From: an uncultured Chlorobiaceae bacterium
GTDB lineage: Bacteria; Bacteroidota; Chlorobiia; Chlorobiales; Chlorobiaceae
DNA: 64,000 bases
Reading direction: 5' to 3'
Assembly: GCA_903851385.1 (NCBI GenBank)
Contig: CAINOC010000081.1
Coordinates: 51,745-115,744, forward strand
Positions 14,724 through 23,478 of this stretch are shown here, piece by piece; positions within the stretch are counted from its first letter, which is position 1; every line of letters starts with the position of its first letter. The notes under the pieces were generated by a model. That model saw only the letters and a list, made by a program, of their open reading frames with translations. It was not told where the DNA came from and did not search any database. Both the position numbers and the translations under genes were made by a program.

Positions 14724-16227
14724 GTTCCGAATTCTTTTTGAGTACCACTTCCTCAGGGGTGAATTCGTGGACAATGGCACCTTTGTACATGCACCCGATA
14801 CGAGTTGAGAGTGCAATAATTTCTTCAAGTTCCGAAGATATAAGCAGTATTGCTATGCCTTTGTTACGGGCTTCAATAATTTTGTTATGGATCGTTTCGA
14901 TTGCCCCTATATCTACCCCTCGTGTCGGCTGGGCGAGGATCAGAAGAGAGATATTAGGCCGGTTGAGCTCTCGAGCAAGAACAATTTTCTGCTGATTACC
15001 ACCAGAGAGGGAGCTGAGCGGCTGGGTTGCAGGTGTGCTGCATTTGATATCATAGTCAGCGATCATTTGGTTGGTATAGCGGTTCAGCACATCGCTGTTG
15101 AATCCTATCCCGCGGTGAAACGATCGCTCACGGTGCCGTCCGAAAAGAAGGTTGCCTGAGACGGTATAGTTTAGAATAACAGCATGTTTCAGGCGGTTTT
15201 CAGGAGTAAGCGAGACACCCATGAGAGTGATTTCGGAAGGTTTTTTCCCGATAAGTGATTCTCCCTTGACACTCGCCTCACCGACGAGGGATGTTCCCGC
15301 AGGAAGAAGGCCATAGAGTGCCTGAAGGAGTTCACTCTGTCCGTTGCCTTCAACACCAGCTATGCCGTATATTTCTCCAGCTTTGACCTTGAGAGTGAGA
15401 TTATGAAGTTTTCTTTCGCCATTTGCCGTACAAAAATCGAGATTCTTTATGTCAAGAACAGTTTCTCCAGGGCTTGGCGGTGGATTTGTTACCCTTAACA
15501 GTACGCTGCGTCCTACCATCATCTGAGCGAGCTCCGGCTTCGTGGTCGACGCTGCCTGCATGGTGCCCGCAATTTCACCTTTTCTCATGACGCTTATCGT
15601 ATCGGCCACAGCAAGCACCTCATCAAGTTTGTGCGTGATAAGGATAATGGTTTTGCCCTTATCGCGAAGCGTCCGGAGCGTTGCAAACAGATGTTCTGTT
15701 TCAGACGGAGTAAGCACTGCCGTCGGTTCATCAAAAATCATGATGGAGGCATTACGGAAGAGCAGTTTGAGGATTTCAACCCGTTGCTCTTCTCCAACAC
15801 TCAGATTTTCTACCATAGCCTCCGGGTCAACGGCCAGTCCGAATTCCAGGGCATGTTGCTGTATACTTGCTTTAATTTCTTTGAGAGGCAGGCGCTGAAA
15901 CATGCCTGCATGTTCGTCGCCGAGCATAATATTTTCAGCTGCAGAGAGAGAAGGTATCAGCATAAAATGCTGATGAACCATACCAATGCCTGCATTGATA
16001 GCATCCCGGGGGGAGGTGAAGTTGACAGGTTTCCCCTGTATAGAAACCTCTCCTTCTGACGGCTGGAGCATGCCGTATATGATTTTCGTCAGGGTGCTTT
16101 TTCCTGCTCCATTTTCACCGACAAGCGCGTGAATGGTGCCTTCTTCGATTGAAAGTGAGATATTGCTGTTGGCTGCAAAGTTTCCAAACCTTTTAGATAT
16201 ACCGCTTAAACGGACAGCAACACCCAT
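14686..16227 (-). CDS. ABC transporter ATPase with two nucleotide-binding domains, BMP/nucleoside type (YufO-like)
   Basis: The 513 residues contain two fused ABC ATPase domains. The first has Walker A GENGAGKST (about residues 37-45), signature LSVGEEQR and Walker B IMIFDEPTAVL. The second has a degenerate P-loop GVEGNGQSELL, signature LSGGNQQKIVLARE and LLILAQPTRGVD, where the Walker B acidic residue is replaced by Gln. Such asymmetry is normal for the RbsA/YufO class of sugar and nucleoside importers. It lies 22 bases after bchC on the same strand and overlaps the permease, so the three form one transcription unit. Confidence 0.9.
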   Translation of the reverse strand: MGVAVRLSGISKRFGNFAANSNISLSIEEGTIHALVGENGAGKSTLTKIIYGMLQPSEGEVSIQGKPVNFTSPRDAINAGIGMVHQHFMLIPSLSAAENIMLGDEHAGMFQRLPLKEIKASIQQHALEFGLAVDPEAMVENLSVGEEQRVEILKLLFRNASIMIFDEPTAVLTPSETEHLFATLRTLRDKGKTIILITHKLDEVLAVADTISVMRKGEIAGTMQAASTTKPELAQMMVGRSVLLRVTNPPPSPGETVLDIKNLDFCTANGERKLHNLTLKVKAGEIYGIAGVEGNGQSELLQALYGLLPAGTSLVGEASVKGESLIGKKPSEITLMGVSLTPENRLKHAVILNYTVSGNLLFGRHRERSFHRGIGFNSDVLNRYTNQMIADYDIKCSTPATQPLSSLSGGNQQKIVLARELNRPNISLLILAQPTRGVDIGAIETIHNKIIEARNKGIAILLISSELEEIIALSTRIGCMYKGAIVHEFTPEEVVLKKNSEHEFKKEIGIHIT

Positions 16228-16249
16228 TGTGTGGAGATTTTCGGTGGTT

Positions 16250-17212
16250 TTATACCCAGCTCAGGACGGTTTTAATGGATTCCTTACTGTCGAGCGCCAT
16301 GCGGTAGGCGAGTTCAAACTGCGAGACAGGAAAGACATTGGTAAAAAACTTTTCACTGTCGAACATATCATCATTGAGTACCGAGGACGCTTGCTGTATA
16401 TGGCAGTGATTGGTCAGTCCGGATGAGATGATAGCTGGTTCTTTATGCTGTATCAGACGGTAATCATAGGCCATGATTTCATAATTGCCCATCAGCACTA
16501 TTTTGGCCTGCTCTTTCATCAGTCGCACGGCCTTTTCAATCAGCAGAATTCTACCCGTGGTTTCGAAAATGAGATCATAGCTATCGTTGAAATCAGCAGT
16601 GAAATCGTTGATGTCGATGGCAATATGCTCAGCGTGGGAGAGCTGCCCTCGGATACTGAAGGTTTCAACCGCATCCACATTCTTAAATCCAAGGGTGTAG
16701 AGGTACTCCGAAACCATAAGCCCTACTGATCCGAGGCCGAGGATGAGAATTCTCGAAGCGGCGTGCAGCGGAACCTTTTCAACAGCACTGATAACATAGG
16801 CAAGAAGCCCTGTGAGAAGGTCGCGGTGAATAGGCTGGCGACAGAGAGGGAAAAGATTGTGGCGCGATGTCGGGATGATTTCTGCATGGCAGCCGAAATA
16901 GGATTCAACGCCACTCCAGCGGTCGCCCTTGAAGGCATAGACAAAATCTCCGGGAACGAGGTCATCAACTCCTGAGCCTGTCGCCATCACCTGGCCGATC
17001 GACTCGCTCCCCGGCATGATGGGGTAGTGGAAGACCCGGTTGGATACCGGCTTGTTGGTCAGAAGAAGGCGGTCAAATCCGGGCGTTATGGTGCTTGCAA
17101 TGGTTTTTACCAGAACATCACCGGGGTTCCCGGCATGGTATGCGGCATTTTGCAGCTTAAGTTTGTTGGCTTTCTGCAAGACAATTGCTTGCGCTTCCCC
17201 TTGCATGGTCAT
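16250..17212 (-). CDS. bchC: Bacteriochlorophyllide a dehydrogenase (hydroxyethyl oxidation)
   Basis: BchC oxidises the C3 hydroxyethyl group to acetyl in bacteriochlorophyllide a synthesis. The 320-residue protein is a medium-chain dehydrogenase-like fold: N-terminal catalytic domain (TPGFDRLLL, YPIMPGSESIGQVMATG, VPGDFVY), then the nucleotide-binding motif ILILGLGSVGLMVSEYL (about residues 150-166). The NR-x-FHYPIMPGSE pattern separates BchC from ordinary alcohol dehydrogenases. In Chlorobi BChl a serves the reaction centre, FMO protein and chlorosome baseplate (known). The gene heads a minus-strand unit with an ABC importer. No ribosome site is obvious at ATG 17212; ATG 17206 is an alternative. 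Confidence 0.9.
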   Translation of the reverse strand: MTMQGEAQAIVLQKANKLKLQNAAYHAGNPGDVLVKTIASTITPGFDRLLLTNKPVSNRVFHYPIMPGSESIGQVMATGSGVDDLVPGDFVYAFKGDRWSGVESYFGCHAEIIPTSRHNLFPLCRQPIHRDLLTGLLAYVISAVEKVPLHAASRILILGLGSVGLMVSEYLYTLGFKNVDAVETFSIRGQLSHAEHIAIDINDFTADFNDSYDLIFETTGRILLIEKAVRLMKEQAKIVLMGNYEIMAYDYRLIQHKEPAIISSGLTNHCHIQQASSVLNDDMFDSEKFFTNVFPVSQFELAYRMALDSKESIKTVLSWV

Positions 17213-17327
17213 AGGTAAGGTATTGTTTTCAAAGAGCAGCTATAACCTGTGGTGCAGGTATACTGCTTCATCGGAAAAGATAATGAAAGGGGGAAGATAA
17301 ACATGGTGGCTAAATAAGTAAAACTCA

Positions 17328-17350
17328 ACTTTTATAGTTCATATAAAAGT
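17328..17350 (-). terminator. AT-rich hairpin after the PsbP-like gene
   Basis: A perfect 9-bp stem, ACTTTTATA and TATAAAAGT, with a 5-base loop lies 30 bases beyond the stop at 17380. On the minus strand it is followed by TGAGTTTTAC. The low GC content makes it a weak terminator candidate. Confidence 0.35.
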
Positions 17351-17379
17351 ATTGGTAATGCCCGTAAGTGCTTTTCTGT

Positions 17380-18108
17380 TTATACAATAATCCTGAAAGA
17401 GTTGAGGATGCTCAACAGTTCTGCTTTTAACTGCTGGGAAAGGGAATCTTCCGGTGGTAACTGGCTGGCGGTTATGACATATCCCTTTCCGTTTGCAACC
17501 ACTATTCTCTGAAATTGATACAACTTGAAGGTTGAAGTAGTATAGTAAGTAGAGATAAAGCCACCCTGTGTCGCTTCATCGATATCCTTTGTAAGTACTT
17601 GCCAGCCCAGTTGTTGAAGAGCCTGTACGGTTCTATTGATGTAGTCGCTGGCGGTCATGCCGCCTATGGTTTCAACAACCACATTGACATTCGGGCGGAA
17701 ATTGCCAACCATCTCATTCTTCATGATGACCAATGGCATATCCACTGTGGGAGGAAATCCCAATTGCTGTATCAGAGATTTTCCCATCGTCTCGCTGGCA
17801 TTCCAGCCATTGCCTTCCGGCCATGTAATCTGAAACTTCGAGTTGCGATTTACGTAGGTGCTGCCTTGAATTCCATCTCCAATGACGGTGCTTGCCTTCA
17901 CCGTCTCATTGGAAACTGAAGCCGTACCCAAAACAGTTTGCGCCGTCTTTATTTCCAATGCGCCTATCTTAACAGTTTCTGCCTTGTTTAGGAAGCGACT
18001 TATTTCGCCTTTAAACAAGAAAAGGACTGTTATGGTAATTACCCCCAAAACTATCCACTTCACTACACCAGCAAAATCACTTTGGCTTTTACCTTCATTA
18101 GACGCCAT
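17380..18108 (-). CDS. Single-pass membrane protein with DcrB/PsbP-like domain
   Basis: A 242-residue protein with an N-terminal membrane segment (about residues 15-33), a linker, and a C-terminal domain of about 150 residues. The stretch FRPNVNVVVETIGGM, followed by an amphipathic helix (ASDYINRTVQALQQLGW) and a hydrophobic strand ending in FQRIVVANGKGYVITAS, resembles the DcrB/PsbP/Mog1 alpha-beta fold; this is a pattern judgement, not a firm assignment. The domain probably faces the periplasm. AAGGAG lies at good distance before ATG 18108. Function unknown. Confidence 0.6.
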   Translation of the reverse strand: MASNEGKSQSDFAGVVKWIVLGVITITVLFLFKGEISRFLNKAETVKIGALEIKTAQTVLGTASVSNETVKASTVIGDGIQGSTYVNRNSKFQITWPEGNGWNASETMGKSLIQQLGFPPTVDMPLVIMKNEMVGNFRPNVNVVVETIGGMTASDYINRTVQALQQLGWQVLTKDIDEATQGGFISTYYTTSTFKLYQFQRIVVANGKGYVITASQLPPEDSLSQQLKAELLSILNSFRIIV

Positions 18109-18165
18109 GAGTTGTGTCTCCTTTCCGGATTCCTGACTTGTTGTAAAGTTGGTTACAGCTTTTTT

Positions 18166-18504
18166 TCAGAGATTGAACAGAGAACTCAGAACCCAGGATA
18201 TCAAACTGATAACCAGCGATCCGGCTACTGCCCACCAGAAACTGTCAATAGTAAACCCTCCGACAATCGAAGCGGACAACTGAAGCAGAAGGGCGTTGAT
18301 GACCAGCAGGAAAAGGCCAAGCGTTACGATGATAAAGGGTATTGATAAAAACACCAGCACCGGTCTCAAAACAGCATTGACCAGACCGAGAACCAGCGCA
18401 ACAAGAACTGCAGCCCCAAAACTTTTTATATGAATGCCGCTCAGTATATGCGCAGTCGCATAAACTGCCAAGGCATTGATCAACCATTGGATCAGAATGT
18501 TCAT
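18166..18504 (-). CDS. Phage-holin-IV-type small integral membrane protein
   Basis: A 112-residue protein with four hydrophobic helices, matching the 'mycobacterial 4-TM phage holin' (DUF/superfamily IV) pattern: N-terminal LIQWLINALAVYA, a central GLVNAVLRPVLVFLSIP and a C-terminal SFWWAVAGSLVISLISW. The NA-x-LRP-x-L motif is typical. These proteins are widespread chromosomal membrane proteins, and the name does not imply a phage origin. ATG 18504 is preceded by AAGGAG, which decides against the longer frame from 18549. Confidence 0.85.
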   Translation of the reverse strand: MNILIQWLINALAVYATAHILSGIHIKSFGAAVLVALVLGLVNAVLRPVLVFLSIPFIIVTLGLFLLVINALLLQLSASIVGGFTIDSFWWAVAGSLVISLISWVLSSLFNL

Positions 18505-18615
18505 ATCGGCATCTCCTTGATTATATTCACTCTTACCCTTCCTGTCCAATGTAAGAAAGTGAAATATAATAGACTAATTGAACATGGTACTCGCAAGTGT
18601 AACCAAAAACATATC

Positions 18616-18650
18616 AGTCCCATTAGTCCTATAAGTCGTATAGGTCCCAT
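18616..18650. repeat. Short repetitive motif upstream of hsdM
   Basis: The segment starts and ends with GTCCCAT and contains internal near-repeats TAGTCCTATAA and AAGTCGTATAGG. It lies 14-48 bases before the hsdM start. Such CCTATA/GTCCCAT tracts look like a dispersed intergenic repeat; a genome search would be needed to confirm this. Confidence 0.4.
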
Positions 18651-18663
18651 TATTAATTGAAGT

Positions 18664-21066
18664 ATGGCTCTCAAGAAATCCGAACTTTATTCCTCTCTCT
18701 GGCAAAGCTGCGATGAACTTCGTGGTGGCATGGATGCCAGCCAATACAAAGACTATGTTCTCGTTCTGCTCTTTGTGAAGTATGTCAGCGACAAATACTC
18801 TGGCGTTCGTTATTCCCCTATTACCATTCCTGAAGGAGCAAGCTTCAGGGAGATGGTTGCCCTCAAAGGCAAAACTGACATTGGCGACCAGATCAACAAA
18901 AAAATCCTCGGACCGCTGGCAAGTGCCAACAAGCTCTCCGACATGCCGGACTTCAACGACGACACCAAGCTCGGAAGCGGTAAGGATAAGGTCGATACGC
19001 TGACCAACCTCATCGCTATTTTCGAAAATCCCGCACTTGATTTTTCGAAAAACCGTGCTGAAGGCGACGATATTCTCGGCGATGCCTACGAATATCTGAT
19101 GCGTCACTTCGCCACTGAGAGCGGCAAAAGCAAAGGGCAGTTCTACACTCCTGCCGAGGTCAGCCGTATCATGGCAAAAATCATCGGCATTCACGACGCC
19201 CCGACTACGAACAATACCACCGTTTACGATCCAACCTGCGGATCGGGATCGCTCCTGCTTAAGGTAGGCTCTGAAGCAACGGCCAATGTTACCCTTTACG
19301 GTCAGGAAAAGGATGCCGCCACCTCCGGACTTGCCCGGATGAACATGATATTGCACAACAACCCGACCGCTGAAATCAAGCAGGGTAACACCCTTGCTAA
19401 TCCGCTGTTTATGACGGAAGAGGGCGATCTCAAAACCTTTGATTATGTGGTAGCCAATCCGCCATTCAGCGACAAGAGCTGGAGCAAAGGGATTGATCCG
19501 CTCGACGATCCTCATGGCCGCTTTAAGCATTTCGGTGTTCCACCTGCAAAGCAGGGCGATTATGCCTACCTGCTCCATATTGTGCGTTCACTCAAAAGCA
19601 GCGGAAAGGGCGCCATTATTCTGCCTCACGGTGTGTTATTCAGGGGCAATGCCGAAGCCGACATCCGCAGCAAACTCATCAGGAAGGGGTATATCCATGG
19701 GATCATCGGACTTCCGGCAAACCTCTTCTACGGTACCGGTATCCCCGCCTGTATTATCGTGATCGATAAAAAAGAGTCTCATACCCGTAAAGGCATCTTC
19801 ATGATCGATGCCAGCACTGGCTACATGAAAGATGGCCCCAAGAACCGCCTGCGCGACATGGACCTTCATAAGATCGTCGATGTTTTCACCCGGCAGCTTG
19901 AAATCCCGAAATACTCCCGGATGGTCGGCATTGCCGAAATTGAGAAAAACGACTTCAATCTCAACCTCCCGCGATATATCGACAATCAGGAACCTGAAGA
20001 TATTCAGGATATCGAAGGCCACCTTCGCGGCGGAATACCTGCTGCCGATATTGATGCACTGCAACCCTACTGGGATGTCTGCCCGGAGCTCCGCCAAACC
20101 CTCTTCAAAGCCAACCGTCCCGGATACCTTGATCTTGCCATCCCGAAAGAGACAATCAAGAGTACCATATACAACCATCCCGAGTTCGTGACCTTTATCG
20201 AAAGTATGAACGCCCTTTTTGCTGATTGGCAAGAGAGCACCGCCGTCCGGCTCAAAAGCCTGCAATCCGGTTTTCATCCGAAAGCCTTGATTCAGGATCT
20301 CGCCGAAGAGCTGCTTACACACTACACCGGCAAGCCCCTGATCGACAACTATCACGTCTACCAGCACCTGCTCGACTACTGGACTGACACAATGCAGGAT
20401 GACTGCTACCTCATTACATCCGATGGCTGGAAGGCCGAAAACTACCGCGTTCTGGTAAAGAACAGCAAAGGCAAGGAGGTCGACAAAGGCTGGGCCTGTG
20501 ACCTCGTACCCAAAACCCTCATTGTTGCCCGTTACTTCGCCGAATATCAGAACGCCATCACTGATCTTGAGTCCGAGCAGGAAAGTATCACGGCCAAACT
20601 TGCCGAACAGGAGGAAGAGCATGGTGGGGAAGAGGGAGCTTTTTCCGCATTGGACAAAGTGAACAAGGCAAACGTTACGGCCCGCCTGAAAGAGATCAAA
20701 TCCGATAAGGACGCCAAAGAAGAGACCGATATCCTCAAAGAGTGGCTGAAACTTTCAGGTGAGGAAGCTGAGATAAAGAAATTGCTCAAAGATGCCGAGG
20801 CAAGCCTTGACGCTCTCGCTTATGCGAAATATCCCTCACTGACCGAAGAAGAGGTCAAAACCCTGGTTGTCGATGACAAATGGCTTGCCACAATCGCCTC
20901 AGCCATTCACGGCGAAATGGATCGTATCAGCCAGACCCTCACCCGCCGAGTAAAAGAACTCGCCGAGCGCTACGAAACACCTTTGCCTGAAGTGACCCGC
21001 AAAGTTGCAGAGCTGGAAGCGAAGGTCAATGCGCATCTTGAAAAGATGGGGTTCTCATGGAACTGA
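18664..21066 (+). CDS. hsdM: Type I restriction-modification DNA methyltransferase subunit
   Basis: HsdM methylates adenine at N6 within the bipartite site chosen by HsdS. The 800 residues show the N-terminal HsdM domain (SLWQSCDELRGGMDASQYKD), the AdoMet-binding motif DPTCGSGSLLL (about residues 190-200) and catalytic N-P-P-F (Asn265-Phe268). After the methylase core, about residue 500 on, a long extension ends in predicted coiled coil (LESEQESITAKLAEQEEEHG), making the protein larger than enterobacterial HsdM. The stop overlaps the hsdS start by 10 bases, so the two are translationally coupled. GC content is clearly higher than in the following genes. Confidence 0.95.
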   Translation: MALKKSELYSSLWQSCDELRGGMDASQYKDYVLVLLFVKYVSDKYSGVRYSPITIPEGASFREMVALKGKTDIGDQINKKILGPLASANKLSDMPDFNDDTKLGSGKDKVDTLTNLIAIFENPALDFSKNRAEGDDILGDAYEYLMRHFATESGKSKGQFYTPAEVSRIMAKIIGIHDAPTTNNTTVYDPTCGSGSLLLKVGSEATANVTLYGQEKDAATSGLARMNMILHNNPTAEIKQGNTLANPLFMTEEGDLKTFDYVVANPPFSDKSWSKGIDPLDDPHGRFKHFGVPPAKQGDYAYLLHIVRSLKSSGKGAIILPHGVLFRGNAEADIRSKLIRKGYIHGIIGLPANLFYGTGIPACIIVIDKKESHTRKGIFMIDASTGYMKDGPKNRLRDMDLHKIVDVFTRQLEIPKYSRMVGIAEIEKNDFNLNLPRYIDNQEPEDIQDIEGHLRGGIPAADIDALQPYWDVCPELRQTLFKANRPGYLDLAIPKETIKSTIYNHPEFVTFIESMNALFADWQESTAVRLKSLQSGFHPKALIQDLAEELLTHYTGKPLIDNYHVYQHLLDYWTDTMQDDCYLITSDGWKAENYRVLVKNSKGKEVDKGWACDLVPKTLIVARYFAEYQNAITDLESEQESITAKLAEQEEEHGGEEGAFSALDKVNKANVTARLKEIKSDKDAKEETDILKEWLKLSGEEAEIKKLLKDAEASLDALAYAKYPSLTEEEVKTLVVDDKWLATIASAIHGEMDRISQTLTRRVKELAERYETPLPEVTRKVAELEAKVNAHLEKMGFSWN

Positions 21067-22334
21067 AACCTGGATATAAACAGACTGAGGTAGGTGTGAT
21101 TCCCGAGGATTGGGAGGTTAAGAGTCTTGGTCAAATTATGGAATACATAAAAGGGTTTCCTTTTAAGGCTGATGATTATCAATCAAATGGTATAAGAGTA
21201 TTAAGAGTAAGTGATACTACTTATGATGGAATAAGAGAAGGTGGCGGGATTTACATTGATGAAAAAAAAGCCAAAAGTTGTTTAAAATGGTCTTTGAAGG
21301 AAGGAGATTTAATCGTTTCCACAGTTGGTTCGAAACCTCCGATGTATAGCTCGATGGTCGGTAAAGTAACCTTTATACAAGCAAGAGATAGTGGTTCCCT
21401 TTTGAATCAAAACGCTGTGATCCTTCGTGGTAGGTCATCGTCGATAGCAATACAACGTGTTTTACACAATCATTTCAGGCAAGGTCGTTATTTAAAGTAC
21501 ATCGAAAAGATTTTTAGGGGTAACGCCAATCAAGCAAGCATAACATTAAGAGAGCTTCTTGAGTACCGTATTCCTTTTACACCATTTGGAGCTGAACAAG
21601 AAGCCATTGCCGAAGCCTTGAGCGATGCGGATGCCCTCATTGAATCTCTTGAACAACTCATCGCCAAAAAACGCCAGATCAAACAAGGCGCCATGCAGGA
21701 ACTGCTCACCGGCAAAAAGCGTCTACCGGGTTTCAGTGGGGAATGGGAGGTTGTAAAAGCAGAAGACATTGGGTGTTTTCGAGGCGGTAGTGGGTTCCCT
21801 TCTAAATTTCAAGGTGTAACTGATGCTGAGTTTCCATTTTTTAAAGTCTCAGACATGAATAATATTGATAATAAGATATTTATGGAAACTGCCAATAACT
21901 ACATCAGTGAAACTCAAAGGAAACATCTTGGAGCTACCGCGTTCCCAATAAACAGCATTGTTATTGCTAAAGTGGGAGCGGCGATATTTTTGGAAAGAAA
22001 GAGAATTCTTGACAAGCCCAGTTGCTTGGATAATAATATGGCTGCGTTTACTTTTGATTTAGCTCGTGCTAATTGCCGTTTTATTCATTACTTATTTCTG
22101 AATATGAGATTTGGGGATTTTGTCAGTACTACGGCACTTCCTTCACTAAGCGGTAATGTCCTTTCAGCAATTGAGTTAGTTCTTCCATCTTGTGATGAAC
22201 AAACCGCCATTACCGAAATTCTATCTGATATGGATTCTGAAATTGATGCGATGGAAGTGAAGCTCGTAAAAGTCCTCCGGATCAAAAAGGGTATGATGTA
22301 CAGTCTTTTAACGGGCAAGATAAGATTTATATGA
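21057..22334 (+). CDS. hsdS: Type I restriction-modification specificity subunit
   Basis: HsdS recognises the two halves of the target through two target-recognition domains (TRDs). TRD1 covers about residues 1-175 (starting GYKQTEVGVIPEDWEV). The central conserved helix with AEALSDADALIESLEQLIAKKRQIKQG is followed by LLTGKKRLPGF; TRD2 spans about 235-375, and the second conserved helix ends in MMYSLLTGKIRF. The conserved spacers are GC-rich like hsdM whereas both TRDs are AT-rich, the mark of TRD exchange. The target sequence cannot be read from the protein. Confidence 0.93.
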   Translation: MELKPGYKQTEVGVIPEDWEVKSLGQIMEYIKGFPFKADDYQSNGIRVLRVSDTTYDGIREGGGIYIDEKKAKSCLKWSLKEGDLIVSTVGSKPPMYSSMVGKVTFIQARDSGSLLNQNAVILRGRSSSIAIQRVLHNHFRQGRYLKYIEKIFRGNANQASITLRELLEYRIPFTPFGAEQEAIAEALSDADALIESLEQLIAKKRQIKQGAMQELLTGKKRLPGFSGEWEVVKAEDIGCFRGGSGFPSKFQGVTDAEFPFFKVSDMNNIDNKIFMETANNYISETQRKHLGATAFPINSIVIAKVGAAIFLERKRILDKPSCLDNNMAAFTFDLARANCRFIHYLFLNMRFGDFVSTTALPSLSGNVLSAIELVLPSCDEQTAITEILSDMDSEIDAMEVKLVKVLRIKKGMMYSLLTGKIRFI

Positions 22335-22400
22335 ATGCAGTGGTTTTATTAAGTTTATACTTCAAGAAAGCCATAATTACGCATATTATCATTGCGATAA

Positions 22401-23477
22401 ATGAAACGCATACCTGGTAATCTAAAAATTAAAGCCTATCACGCCATCACATCTGAAAAGGTTAGACAGATAGGAAATTCATACAAAACTTGCCTGATTG
22501 GAGGGAATAGTTGCGCTAAGGCAATTAGTTCTCATAGTGTGCCAGTTTCTGCCTTGAAAACCATCGCTCATGTTGGGCATGTGTACACATTTCAAAGCCC
22601 GACATATGATGAGCTGAACAATATTTACGCTACATGTAAATATCACCCGAAGTTGTTGGGGATAAAAAAAGCATCTACTTACTATGGGTTTTGTAATATT
22701 CATGATGACTCGATTTTTTCTGAGATTGAGAAATTTGATATTCACCCTACAAATAAACAAGTTTTTTTGTTTCATTTTAGAGCTTACTCAAGGACATTGT
22801 ATCAGAACATAAACGGCGATATAGCACTTCGAGAAATCTACAATACCAAGATTCCCTTTGGCCAAGAATCAATAGATGCCCGTTTGAAAATCGCCTCTTA
22901 TTTTAAACCTCAAGAAGCAGCCTTCTTAGATCTTTCTAACAATTATGAAAGAATGAAATTATGTTTGGAAGCAAAAAAAAATCCAATGTTGAGTTCTATT
23001 TTTATTAGAATCAACTGCATTCCAGATGTTATGTGCAGTGCCATCTTATCCCCAGTTTATGATTTTGAAGGAAATTTCTTATTGCCTCTATTAATTGAAA
23101 ATGAATTGGATTTCTGTCAGACGATGTCTATAACGATATCGAAAGATTCTACGGGCGGATTTATTCTTTTATCTTGGAATGACGATGATATATTAACTGG
23201 TTCATTTATTAAAACATTTATTAAAAGTGGTTTCGATTTCAATAGATTGATAGCTATTATATTTGGTAATACAGAGAACTTTTTCTTTGACGAAAGATGG
23301 TGGCATAGCCTAGATGATGAACGAAGGAATCTGCTTATGTACTTTGCATCCGTAACATTCTTAAGTATTGCAGATCTTTCACAAGATCATTGGCAATTAA
23401 TGTATCGAACTCTTGTTAATAATCAAAAAAAATATGTCAATTGGCAAATTTTATCAATTGATCAAATAAAAGGGTGA
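22401..23477 (+). CDS. HNH-like zinc protein inside the RM island
   Basis: A 358-residue soluble protein. The N-terminal part has paired metal-ligand candidates: CLIGGNSCAKAISSHSVP, AHVGHVYTF, and YGFCNIHDDSIFSEIE. This Cys/His spacing, with SH-x-VP, GHVY and GFC-x2-HD-x2-(I/L)F, resembles HNH/treble-clef nuclease-like proteins found near defence genes (pattern resemblance). The rest, about residues 125-358, is not recognised. It is AT-rich compared with hsdM, ends one base before the 5'-nucleotidase gene and so forms a pair with it. A nuclease activity is inferred, not shown. Confidence 0.6.
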   Translation: MKRIPGNLKIKAYHAITSEKVRQIGNSYKTCLIGGNSCAKAISSHSVPVSALKTIAHVGHVYTFQSPTYDELNNIYATCKYHPKLLGIKKASTYYGFCNIHDDSIFSEIEKFDIHPTNKQVFLFHFRAYSRTLYQNINGDIALREIYNTKIPFGQESIDARLKIASYFKPQEAAFLDLSNNYERMKLCLEAKKNPMLSSIFIRINCIPDVMCSAILSPVYDFEGNFLLPLLIENELDFCQTMSITISKDSTGGFILLSWNDDDILTGSFIKTFIKSGFDFNRLIAIIFGNTENFFFDERWWHSLDDERRNLLMYFASVTFLSIADLSQDHWQLMYRTLVNNQKKYVNWQILSIDQIKG

Positions 23478-23478
23478 T

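Noticed and set aside
18166..18504. Prophage remnant suggested by a holin-type name
   Set aside because: The protein belongs to a widespread chromosomal four-helix family; no phage structural or lysis genes lie nearby.
18574..20622. Long minus-strand open frames (334 and 328 codons) opposite hsdM
   Set aside because: They lie antisense to a well-supported methyltransferase gene, have no recognisable domains or ribosome sites, and arise from codon bias of the sense strand.
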